Positions 1-6,309 of a DNA stretch of 8,795 nt are shown in pieces. Made by a program: the position numbers and the translations under genes. This DNA is from Chloroflexota bacterium. GTDB taxonomy: Bacteria; Chloroflexota; Dehalococcoidia; Lucifugimonadales; Australimonadaceae. The stretch spans positions 1-8,795 of the forward strand of contig JAPPFU010000082.1 of the NCBI GenBank assembly GCA_028875085.1, read 5' to 3'. Within the stretch, counting starts at the first letter, position 1, and every line of letters begins with the position of its first letter. Under the pieces are notes generated by a model that ran no database searches, was not told where the DNA came from, and saw only the letters and a program-made list of their open reading frames with translations.

Positions 1-1008
1 GTCGTTGCGCCCCAGGTCGAGCAGCATCACGTGCTCCGCGCGCTCCTTCTCGTCCCGGCGCAACTCCGTCTCCAACCGCGCGTCCTCTGCGTCGTCCGCT
101 CCTCGCGGGCGGGTGCCCGCGATGGGGTGGGTGTCCACGCGCCCCTCCTCCACGCGCACCAGCATCTCGGGCGACGCCCCCACGATGGCGAACCCGTCGA
201 GGTCGAGGTAGTACATATAGGGCGAGGGGTTGACCCTGCGCAGCGAGCGGTACAGTTCGAAGGGCGCTGCCGGGGTGGGCCGCGCCAGGCGCTGCGACGG
301 CACTACCTGGATAACGTCGCCCGCCTCGATGTAGGCGCGGGCGCGCTCCACCATCTCGTGGTACGCCTCCGCCGACTTGTTCGTCTTCGCCTCCGCTCCC
401 GCGCCTCGTTCGCTGAGCGCGGGCGGCGCAAGAGGCGCGGCTAACCGCTCCGTCAGCGCGTCGATGCGGGCGACGGCGGCGCGATAGGCGGCGTCGGCGT
501 CGCCGTCGATGTGCGCGTGGCTCACCACTTGCACGCGGTGGCGCACGTGGTCGAACACCACGAGCGTATCGACGAACAGGAACACCGCCTCCGGCACGCC
601 CACGGGGTCGTCCGGCGGCTGCGGCACGCGCGGCTCGAAGTAGTGCGTGCACTCGAACGCAAGGTAGCCGACCGCTCCGCCGATGAAGCGCGGCAGTCCC
701 GAAACGGCCACCGGCGTGAAGCGGCCGAGTTCCGCCTGCACATGTACGAGCGGGTCGCCGGCGCCGCCGGGCTGACCCTGCCCGGTGCGGATGACGCGGT
801 ACGGCTCCGCGCCCATGAAGGAGAAGCGGCCCAGGCGCTCGCCGCCCTCGACCGATTCGAGCAGGAAGGAGTAGCCGCCGCGCGCGATCTTCAGGTAGGC
901 CGACACCGGCGTCTCCAAGTCGGCGCGCAGTTCGCGGTACACGGGCACGAGGTTGCCCTGGCGCGCGAGCGCCCTGAACTCCTCCAACGCCGGCGTGTAG
1001 CGCGCCAT
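1..1008 (-). CDS. trpE: Anthranilate synthase component I, N-terminal 336 residues (cut by window edge)
   Basis: Anthranilate synthase large subunit converts chorismate to anthranilate, the first committed step of tryptophan synthesis, using ammonia passed from the TrpG glutaminase subunit in the cytoplasm. The first 336 residues are visible of a family usually near 480-520. The N-terminal domain has the GN-x-VPV and ETPVSAYLK segments and, at about residues 49-52, the LLES motif where tryptophan binds in family members, so feedback inhibition is probably intact. After a short linker (about 187-212) the chorismate-binding domain begins, with GDVIQVVPSQR (230-240), the NPSPYMYYL region (260-268), GASPEMLV (277-284), HPIAGTRPRG (294-303) and, at the edge, MLLDLGRND (328-336). 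The ATG shares one base with the TGA of the nitroreductase gene upstream and has no clear Shine-Dalgarno, which suggests coupled translation. Recognition is firm; PabB and other chorismate-utilising enzymes are less likely because of the LLES motif and the N-terminal match. Confidence 0.95.
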   Translation of the reverse strand, partial: MARYTPALEEFRALARQGNLVPVYRELRADLETPVSAYLKIARGGYSFLLESVEGGERLGRFSFMGAEPYRVIRTGQGQPGGAGDPLVHVQAELGRFTPVAVSGLPRFIGGAVGYLAFECTHYFEPRVPQPPDDPVGVPEAVFLFVDTLVVFDHVRHRVQVVSHAHIDGDADAAYRAAVARIDALTERLAAPLAPPALSERGAGAEAKTNKSAEAYHEMVERARAYIEAGDVIQVVPSQRLARPTPAAPFELYRSLRRVNPSPYMYYLDLDGFAIVGASPEMLVRVEEGRVDTHPIAGTRPRGADDAEDARLETELRRDEKERAEHVMLLDLGRND

Positions 1009-1514
1009 CAGCGGCTTGCTGTGCCGTAGCGCTCGTGGTGGACGATTTCGGCGAGCGGCTTGCGACGCCGCCCCGCGCCCACTTGAGCCGGGTCGGGCGG
1101 GTAGCCGAAGGCTACAGCGTGCAGCGCCTGCAAACCTTCGGGGAGACCTAGCACCAGGCGCGAGCACTCGGTGTCGTGGATGGTAACCGGGCAGGAGGCG
1201 ACCCCCTCTGCCCAGGCGGCGACCATCATGTTCTGCGCAGCGCGGCCGGCGTCGAACAGCGTGTGCTCCTCGGGCATTGCGATGGCGACCACCCATGCCG
1301 CCTGGGGCACGTGGCGCATGAAGCCGCCGCAGGCCGAGAGCGCTTCCTTCTGCTCCGCCGTCTCGATGGCGATGAAGCGGTAGGGCTGGCGGTTCGTGGA
1401 CGAACCGGCCATCCGCCCCGCCTGGAGGATGCGCCGCTTCACGCCGTCGTCGAGCGGCCTGTCCATGTAGGCGCGCGAGTCGCGCTTCGTGCGGATGGCT
1501 GCGTAGGCGTCCAT
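1008..1514 (-). CDS. Nitroreductase-family flavoprotein, 168 aa
   Basis: This is a small FMN-dependent oxidoreductase of the nitroreductase superfamily. Family members usually act as homodimers and reduce nitro-aromatics, quinones or flavins with NAD(P)H; the substrate here is unknown. The N-terminus has the classic basic stretch (residues 8-14) followed by a helix and then AGSSTNRQPYRF (36-47), the usual FMN phosphate/ribityl contact region. GRAAQNMMVAAWAEGVASC (90-108) matches the central dimer-interface helix plus the G-x-x-SC turn, and AFGYPPDP (135-142) matches the family's GYP motif near the C-terminus. At 168 residues it is at the short end of the family but looks complete. The ATG lies 8 bases after the upstream stop codon, with a GAGG overlapping that stop, and the gene's own TGA overlaps the trpE ATG, so it sits mid-operon. 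The long in-frame extension upstream of this ATG is only a shadow of the next gene. The family is firm; the function is open. Confidence 0.9.
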   Translation of the reverse strand: MDAYAAIRTKRDSRAYMDRPLDDGVKRRILQAGRMAGSSTNRQPYRFIAIETAEQKEALSACGGFMRHVPQAAWVVAIAMPEEHTLFDAGRAAQNMMVAAWAEGVASCPVTIHDTECSRLVLGLPEGLQALHAVAFGYPPDPAQVGAGRRRKPLAEIVHHERYGTASR

Positions 1515-1522
1515 GGGGCGCC

Positions 1523-3286
1523 TCAGCTGGCTTGGGTCTTCTGGTGCGGGCCGACGTAGCCGACGATGACCTTCTCCAGCTCGGGGTCCCACGCGAAGGC
1601 GATGCGGATCATCCACTGCGGGTTCCCGCGCGTGCCGTTGCCGATGTGCGCGTCCAGCAGGTAGGTCTTGCCGTTCACCATCGTCTCGTACTCCTTGGTG
1701 AACATGCCCTTCGCCGTGTCCGACTGCTTGCCCCGGTACGTCCAGCCGTTGCACGCCTCTTTGAGGCGCAGGTCCCATTCGGGGTTCTTGCCCAGCGGGT
1801 GCGTCCGCAGGTAGTGGTACTCCGTCGCCAGCCACTTGAGCGCGTCGTACACCTCTTGCGGCTGCCGGTATGCCTGATCGGGCCGAGAGGCGGAGTTGAG
1901 CTCGATGACCATGGTGTCGGGGAACATCATGCGGGCGCCTTCGATGGCGTCGGCCACGTTGTCGATGGGGGGCGGCTCGCCCCCCTCTTCTACTGCCTGC
2001 TGCCATTTCGTCGTGTACCACAGCGTCGCCTGTTGCCTGAGGTCGCGCAGGTCGCTCCTGAGTTGGCCGTTCTCCTCGCTCTGCGTCTCCTTCTCCGTGA
2101 GGAGTTTGTCGTAGGCGTGCTGCCGCGCCTCGATGTCGTCTTGGAGGCGGCGGTTCTCCTCTTCGAGCGCGGCCTTGTCGGCGGCGAGGCGGTCGTGTTC
2201 GGCGCCGATCTCGGCGTTCTCGGCTTCGAGGCGTTGGAGTTCGGCGGACGGCTCCGCCTTGGCGGGCGGTTCGTCCTGGGTGGCGGCCTCGGCGGCGTTG
2301 GCCTCGTCCGCGTTGGCTGCCAGCGCTTGCCATTCGGCGGCGAGGGGGGCCGCGTCCTCGGCGCGGGTGATGCGCTGCTCGGCTCGCTGGCGCTCCTCGC
2401 TCATCGTGGAAGCGGGAAGGCGCACCTCGGCGAACGCGGCCAGCGCCGCGTGCAGTTCGTCGAGAACGCGCACGCCCTCCGGGGCGAGGTCGAGCCGGGC
2501 GGCTACGCCCGCGCTGTCCGCGAGAGGCGCCGCTTCGAGGAAGCCCAACTCCTCGGCAAAGTTGTTGTTTATCTCCTCCAGCGCACCGGAGAGGGCTGCC
2601 GCCAAATCTTCGCTGCGCGAGCGCCTCTTCTCGGCGGCCAGCTCGGCGGCCTTCTCGGCAAAGGCGGGGATGCCCTCCCACTCCGGCGCGTCGGCCGGCA
2701 GCTCATCGAGCCGGTCGAGCCATTCCGTCAGGAAGCCGGAGACGGCGGGGCGGTCGTAGGGGAAGCGGCCCGAGAGGTAGCAGAGCATCAGCTTCGTGTG
2801 GTCGGTGCTGAACTGCGCGTCCGCGTGCTCCTCGACGATGCGCTCCACTTCCGCGCTGCACTCGGCCACGGGCTGAAGAGCGTCGAAGTACTCCCGTTTG
2901 GCGCCCAGCACGGGAACGCCTTCGCGCTCGAGGTGGGCGCTCACCGCTTTGGCGAGTTTCGGCTGCGACTCCTTCCACACCCCAAAGAGCGCGCTCGCCA
3001 ATCTATGGTTCTGATCCTTGACCATCTCGGCGCAGACGGCGTCTGTGAGGATGGCCACCGGCGCGTTTGCGGCCTTTCTGAATCCATCAAGCGCGATGCC
3101 TGAGTTGGCGATGGCGGCGTTCAGCGCGTCGCGTGCGCCTTGACTTGCTCGAGGACGATGTTGCAGCGTCGCCTCGACCACCTCTCGCGCGGGGTCGAAT
3201 TCAATGCAGCCTAGAAGCAGACCTATCCCAGGCATTGGCGTATCGTTTCCGTGGGACGGGCGGCTATCTTGTTGCGCTGTAGTCAT
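1523..3286 (-). CDS. Unrecognised 587-aa coiled-coil protein with conserved-looking C-terminal domain
   Basis: I do not recognise a named family. No signal peptide or membrane segment is seen, so it is probably cytoplasmic. Residues 1-310 are mostly helical, with no catalytic motif I can name. An Ala/Glu/Pro-rich linker (about 313-347) leads into a strong coiled coil (about 347-420) with Leu/Ile at 353, 360, 367, 374 and 381, five heptads in register. A compact C-terminal domain follows (about 437-587), rich in aromatics: a helix with ALKWLATEYHYLR (482-494), a VNGKTYLLDAHIGNG strand-turn (537-551), then RIAFAWD (561-567) and VGYVGPHQKT (575-584). From memory, similar C-terminal modules end other uncharacterised bacterial proteins; this is not verified. 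The start is taken at the second Met of the open frame because AGGGGG lies 8 bases before it; an ATG 21 bases further upstream is the alternative. A -10-like TATACT lies upstream, and the nitroreductase gene starts 8 bases downstream. Confidence 0.85.
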   Translation of the reverse strand: MTTAQQDSRPSHGNDTPMPGIGLLLGCIEFDPAREVVEATLQHRPRASQGARDALNAAIANSGIALDGFRKAANAPVAILTDAVCAEMVKDQNHRLASALFGVWKESQPKLAKAVSAHLEREGVPVLGAKREYFDALQPVAECSAEVERIVEEHADAQFSTDHTKLMLCYLSGRFPYDRPAVSGFLTEWLDRLDELPADAPEWEGIPAFAEKAAELAAEKRRSRSEDLAAALSGALEEINNNFAEELGFLEAAPLADSAGVAARLDLAPEGVRVLDELHAALAAFAEVRLPASTMSEERQRAEQRITRAEDAAPLAAEWQALAANADEANAAEAATQDEPPAKAEPSAELQRLEAENAEIGAEHDRLAADKAALEEENRRLQDDIEARQHAYDKLLTEKETQSEENGQLRSDLRDLRQQATLWYTTKWQQAVEEGGEPPPIDNVADAIEGARMMFPDTMVIELNSASRPDQAYRQPQEVYDALKWLATEYHYLRTHPLGKNPEWDLRLKEACNGWTYRGKQSDTAKGMFTKEYETMVNGKTYLLDAHIGNGTRGNPQWMIRIAFAWDPELEKVIVGYVGPHQKTQAS

Positions 3287-3390
3287 AACGGGAACCCCCT
3301 CATGCATCCAGCTTGGCTAGCCTCAGTATAGCGCCTCGGGGCGCCCGTCGCATGTGCAGCGAGACCCCTCCCGCAACGGGCGACGCGCGG
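3287..3390 (-). promoter_or_regulatory. Gap between recO and the coiled-coil gene: candidate promoter and ribosome binding site
   Basis: This 104-base gap holds a minus-strand TATACT (plus positions 3325-3330), five of six bases matching the sigma-70 -10 box, about 39 bases before the chosen ATG. No convincing -35 is found 16-18 bases upstream of it. AGGGGG at 3295-3300, 8 bases before the ATG at 3286, is a good Shine-Dalgarno and decides the start. Two short GC inverted repeats occur (3331-3335 with 3340-3344; 3370-3373 with 3377-3380), but neither has a T-run, so a recO terminator is unproven. The region probably starts the transcript for the coiled-coil, nitroreductase and trpE genes. Confidence 0.45.
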
Positions 3391-4191
3391 CTAGCGGGCG
3401 GCGCGGCGGCGCATGTCGCGCAGGTGGCCCACGAACGCGCCCGACGCGGTGTCGCGCTCCAGCACGGCAAGGCAGCATGCGCCAAGAAGCGTCTCCAACT
3501 CAGTCAGCAACGCGGGAGGAGCGCTCAGCGCCGTCCCCTCCGCCATGCTGCTCCGCGCGAAGTGGCGCAGCACCTTGAGCGCGGAGAGCGACAGTGGCAG
3601 CGCGCGTCCTTGCGGAACGACGCAGGCGTCGCAGACGACCCCGCCCAGGTCGGGCGCGAAGCGGTGTTGGTCAGGCTCTACGGCGCATCCGCAGAGCACG
3701 CAGACGCGCAGCTCCGGCATATAGCCGGCGTCCTCCAGCAGGCGCAGTTCGAGGTAGCGCGCCGTCAGGCGGATGTCCGCCGCGCCGCCGTCGATGGCGC
3801 GCAGAGCGTCGAGCAGCAGGCGGTAGGCCGCCGGATGGGGCGCCTCCTCCGGCAGCATCGCGCCGGTCAGTTCGGCGAGGTAGAGGGCGACGGCGATGCG
3901 GTCGAGGTCTTGCTTGAGGCGGCCGAAGGAGGCGATGGACTCCGCCCCGGCGACCACGTTCCAGCGTGCGCCCATCGCAAGGTTGACGCGGCTGTGGTTC
4001 AGCGCGTCGAGGTGGCCGCCCAGGCGGCTGGTGATGCGCCGCGCGCCGCGAACGTACGCCTGCACCTTGCCCAGGCCGGGCGTCAGCAGCGTTACGCGGC
4101 GGTCGGCCTCGCCCTCGTCCACCGAGCGCAGGACGAGCGCGTCGGTGTTGTACGACCTGGGGCGCGCCCCGGAACCCTGCCTCGTCGCCAT
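3391..4191 (-). CDS. recO: DNA repair protein RecO, 266 aa
   Basis: RecO binds single-stranded DNA and SSB and, with RecR (and RecF), loads RecA during gap repair and recombination; it can also anneal strands. The N-terminal OB-fold starts with the family pattern YNTDALVLRSVDEGEADRRV (14-33), in which an aspartate/glutamate-rich turn precedes the strand ending in TLLTPGLGKVQAYVRGAR (34-51). The helical middle contains LAELTGAMLPEEAPHP (105-120). A zinc finger is intact: C164-x2-C167 and C187-x2-C190, as in the Cys4 class of RecO. The length is normal for the family. The start was placed at the ATG with GGAGGAG 9 bases upstream; the open frame continues further upstream but overlaps the divergent tag gene. 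The gene is divergent from tag and shares its control region. It ends 104 bases before the coiled-coil gene. Confidence 0.93.
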   Translation of the reverse strand: MATRQGSGARPRSYNTDALVLRSVDEGEADRRVTLLTPGLGKVQAYVRGARRITSRLGGHLDALNHSRVNLAMGARWNVVAGAESIASFGRLKQDLDRIAVALYLAELTGAMLPEEAPHPAAYRLLLDALRAIDGGAADIRLTARYLELRLLEDAGYMPELRVCVLCGCAVEPDQHRFAPDLGGVVCDACVVPQGRALPLSLSALKVLRHFARSSMAEGTALSAPPALLTELETLLGACCLAVLERDTASGAFVGHLRDMRRRAAR

Positions 4192-4250
4192 CGCGTGTGG
4201 CTCCTCCGCCGCTAGTCTACAATCGCGTTCCCTTTTGCCAGGAGGCGGCG
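4192..4250. promoter_or_regulatory. Divergent recO/tag control region
   Basis: All signals for both repair genes fit in 59 bases. For tag (plus) there is TACAAT at 4218-4223, five of six to the -10 consensus, and a perfect AGGAGG at 4240-4245. For recO (minus) there is TAGACT (plus 4214-4219) with CTGGCA (plus 4236-4241) 16 bases upstream of it, each four of six to consensus, and GGAGGAG (plus 4201-4207). The two -10 candidates overlap, so the promoters would compete for polymerase. The -35 for tag is not recognisable. These are motif matches by eye only. Confidence 0.45.
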
Positions 4251-4823
4251 TTGAACGCATCCGAGCCGCGGCGCTGCGCGTGGGCGCAGGGCGACGACGC
4301 GCTGATGAGGCGCTACCACGACGAGGAGTGGGGAACGCCGGAATACGACGACGCGCGCCTGTTCGAGATGCTCGTCCTCGAGGGAGCGCAGGCGGGCCTC
4401 GCGTGGCGAACTATCCTCCACAAGCGGGAGGGCTACCGCCGCCTGTTCGCCGGATTCGACCCCGCGCGCGTCGCCGCGTTCACGCCCGAGGACGTTGACC
4501 GCCTGCTGCGCGACCCGGCCATCGTGCGCAACCGCGCCAAGGTGGAGGCGGCGGTCGCCAACGCCGCGCGCGTGCCGGACATCCAAGCGGCGCACGGCTC
4601 CCTCTCCGCCTATCTGTGGGGATTCGTAGGCGGCGCGCCGTTGCGGGTGGAGCGCAGGCCGCCCGGTGTCTTCCCCGCTACGTCGCCGGAGGCGGAGGCG
4701 CTGGCGAAGGCGCTCAAGCGCGACGGCTTCCGCTTCGTCGGCCCGACCATCTGCTACGCCTTCATGCAGGCGGTCGGGATGGTGGACGACCACACGGCGG
4801 ACTGCTTCCGCGCGCAGCGCTAG
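4251..4823 (+). CDS. tag: DNA-3-methyladenine glycosylase I, 190 aa
   Basis: This monofunctional glycosylase removes 3-methyladenine from alkylated DNA, starting base-excision repair. The family's zinc-snap ligands are all present: C9 and H23 near the N-terminus and H181 and C185 near the C-terminus. YHDEEWGTPEYDD (22-34) and FEMLVLEGAQAGLAW (37-51) form the base-recognition pocket, including the conserved Glu and Trp. FVGPTICYAFMQAVGMVDDH (162-181) is the family's C-terminal signature. Its 190 residues compare with about 187 in the E. coli enzyme. The start is inferred to be TTG at 4251 because a perfect AGGAGG lies 5 bases upstream and it places the Cys ligand where the family has it. The ATG at 4197 in the same frame would add 18 unrelated residues and run into the recO leader. 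The gene stands alone on the plus strand, divergent from recO and convergent with the next gene 6 bases away. Confidence 0.93.
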   Translation: MNASEPRRCAWAQGDDALMRRYHDEEWGTPEYDDARLFEMLVLEGAQAGLAWRTILHKREGYRRLFAGFDPARVAAFTPEDVDRLLRDPAIVRNRAKVEAAVANAARVPDIQAAHGSLSAYLWGFVGGAPLRVERRPPGVFPATSPEAEALAKALKRDGFRFVGPTICYAFMQAVGMVDDHTADCFRAQR

Positions 4824-4844
4824 GTGCGGCTACCTCAGGGCGCT
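4816..4844. terminator. Imperfect hairpin over the convergent ends of tag and the isomerase-like gene
   Basis: AGCGC (4816-4820) pairs with GCGCT (4840-4844) and AGGT (4822-4825) with ACCT (4832-4835) around a six-base loop. It covers both stop codons. There is no T-run on either strand, so it would be at best a weak or factor-dependent bidirectional terminator. Confidence 0.2.
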
Positions 4845-5450
4845 GTAGCCGTCGGGCAGCGGCGCCCGCCCGCTCAACGCAAGCGCCAGCGCGGCGCCGT
4901 CTCCGCGCGCCACGGCGATGTCCGCCAACAGGCGCAATGTTGCGCCAAGCGCGGCGGGCGCGGGTGCAACGGCAACCTCGGCGGCGCAGGCGAGGTCCAG
5001 CGTATGCACGACGATCTCCAAGATGCGGGTGGCCATATAGTCCGCGATTCCCACCGTCCCGAACGGCGTAGCGGCGGAGGCTTCCGCGTCGAGCGCGTCG
5101 AGGGCGGCCAGCGTCCGCTCGCCGATGGCCCGCGCCGCCGCAGCAGGGTCGCCGCCGAGCAGCGCGACGCTCTCCCGCGCCCGCTCCGCGATCTGCGCGT
5201 TCACGTTCGGCGTGGACATCGCGGCGAGGTAGTAGGCGGCGGCGCTCTCTGTGTCCACGGGCGCGTGCTGCGCGGTGTACTCGGGGATGCGGTCGAGCAT
5301 CCTCACGACGTGCGCCGCGAGCTCGCGGATGCTCCATTCGCCGAGGCCCGGCTTGTCCCACGCGTCGTCGGGCACGCGCTCGAGCGTCTCGACGAACTGC
5401 CCCACCGCCTCGCGGAACGCCTCCCTCGCGCTTGTCAGGTCGTGCGGCAT
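4830..5450 (-). CDS. Maleylpyruvate isomerase N-terminal/DinB-like metal-binding protein, 206 aa
   Basis: This is a four-helix-bundle protein of the mycothiol-dependent maleylpyruvate isomerase N-terminal/DinB-like group. Family members use a divalent metal held by two His and one Glu to bring a low-molecular-weight thiol to a substrate; many are uncharacterised. The expected triad is visible: H47 in WSIRELAAHVVRMLD (39-53), and E145 and H149 in RILEIVVHTLDL (142-153), spaced much as in the characterised isomerase. It lacks a clear C-terminal SCP2-like domain, so it is essentially the metal-binding bundle plus a short tail. The start is the ATG at 5450; no Shine-Dalgarno is visible, so it may depend on coupling to the hydrolase gene that ends 37 bases upstream. 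It is the last gene of the minus-strand cluster. The fold assignment is good; the isomerase activity is not established. Confidence 0.8.
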   Translation of the reverse strand: MPHDLTSAREAFREAVGQFVETLERVPDDAWDKPGLGEWSIRELAAHVVRMLDRIPEYTAQHAPVDTESAAAYYLAAMSTPNVNAQIAERARESVALLGGDPAAAARAIGERTLAALDALDAEASAATPFGTVGIADYMATRILEIVVHTLDLACAAEVAVAPAPAALGATLRLLADIAVARGDGAALALALSGRAPLPDGYSALR

Positions 5451-5487
5451 AGCGGGGAAGATAGCAGAGGTGCGGGAGGCGTTCGCG

Positions 5488-6309
5488 CTACCCCAGGCCG
5501 TCGAGGAAGGCGCCGAGGGCGGCGAGGAACGCCGACGGGTTCTCGTCGAGGCACCAGTGGCCGCCGTTGGGAACCTCCACCAGGGCGCAGTAGGGGATGG
5601 CCGACGCCATGCGCTCGGCCACGTCGCGGCGCAGCAGCGGCGAATCGGCACCGCGGATGATGAGCGTGTGGACTCCCAGCTTGGGCAGCGTCACCCAGGC
5701 ATCCGGGCGCTCGTATTCGAGAATCACCTGGCGGTCGCGCTTCCAAAGCAGGCGTCCGTCGGGCAAGGGCTTGGTCATCATGCGGGCGACGTGGCGCAGG
5801 AGCTCCTCGTTCGTGCTCGGCTCGCGGGAGCGCAGGCGCTCGACCACTGCGTCCAGGTCGTCCCACTCGTCGCTTTCGGCGCGGTAGCGGACGAACATAT
5901 CCCCGGAGCCGGGGTTCACCGCGTCGGGATCCATATCGACGATGACGAGGCCCGCGACACGGGAGGGGTCGGCGGCGGCGTGGGAGAAGGCGTACTTGCC
6001 GCCCGCGGAGTGGCCTACGAGCACGGCGCCTTGCGCGTCGATCTCGGCGAGGAAGTCGCCCACCTCGCCAACGTAGTTCTCGAACTGGTAGCGGCCCGAG
6101 ACCCACTCGCTGTCGCCGTGGCCGCGCGCGTCGAGGGCGTAGACGCGGTGGCGGGAGCGGAGCGCGGCGGCTACGTGGTCCCAGTTGCGCGCAGTGTCTT
6201 GCAGGCCGTGCAGGAGGACGACGGGGCGTCCTTCTCCGCCCCAGTCCACGTAGTGGAGGCGCGCGCCCCGGCTGTGGAAGAAGTGGTCGGTTGGGAAGTT
6301 CGCGCTCAT
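5488..6309 (-). CDS. Alpha/beta hydrolase, 273 aa
   Basis: This is a cytoplasmic alpha/beta-fold hydrolase with a complete catalytic triad. The oxyanion loop is VVLLHGLQDTARNWD (30-44), the nucleophile elbow is GHSAGG with S101, the acid is probably D222 in IIRGADSPLL (217-226), and the base is H251 in NGGHWCLDE (248-256). DARGHGDS (60-67) is the common strand/turn seen in esterases, epoxide hydrolases and meta-cleavage hydrolases. A cap region lies at about 127-210. There is no signal peptide. A Ser nucleophile (not Asp) argues against epoxide hydrolase or haloalkane dehalogenase, and leaves esterase, C-C hydrolase or lactonase. The ATG overlaps the amidase stop as ATGA, with no Shine-Dalgarno, so it is translationally coupled to the amidase. 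It precedes the isomerase/DinB-like gene by 37 bases. The substrate is unknown. Confidence 0.9.
   Translation of the reverse strand: MSANFPTDHFFHSRGARLHYVDWGGEGRPVVLLHGLQDTARNWDHVAAALRSRHRVYALDARGHGDSEWVSGRYQFENYVGEVGDFLAEIDAQGAVLVGHSAGGKYAFSHAAADPSRVAGLVIVDMDPDAVNPGSGDMFVRYRAESDEWDDLDAVVERLRSREPSTNEELLRHVARMMTKPLPDGRLLWKRDRQVILEYERPDAWVTLPKLGVHTLIIRGADSPLLRRDVAERMASAIPYCALVEVPNGGHWCLDENPSAFLAALGAFLDGLG

Noticed and set aside
1008..2681. 557-codon version of the nitroreductase
   Set aside because: Only the last 168 codons encode the family. The upstream part is an out-of-frame Arg-rich reading of the coiled-coil gene.
1532..3103. Long plus-strand open frame (523 codons) opposite the coiled-coil gene
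   Set aside because: It has a biased Arg/Val/Leu/Gly composition with no motif. The minus strand here has a good ribosome site, regular heptads and a structured C-terminal domain, so this is a codon-bias shadow in GC-rich DNA.
3331..3380. Short GC inverted repeats after recO as an intrinsic terminator
   Set aside because: Stems are only 4-5 pairs and no T-run follows on the minus strand.
3313..4215. Plus-strand open frame (300 codons) opposite recO
   Set aside because: The RecO zinc finger and OB-fold on the minus strand are clear; the antisense translation is Arg/Ala/Gln-rich without motifs.
4211..4220. Ten-base GCTAGTCTAC also found at 7671-7680, both near gene starts
   Set aside because: One copy is in a control region and the other is inside the transporter coding sequence. 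With only two copies in unlike positions, chance is the simplest explanation.
4197..4250. 18-codon N-terminal extension of Tag from the ATG at 4197
   Set aside because: Family proteins begin a few residues before the zinc-ligand Cys, and a perfect AGGAGG precedes the TTG at 4251. The extension would lie over the recO leader.
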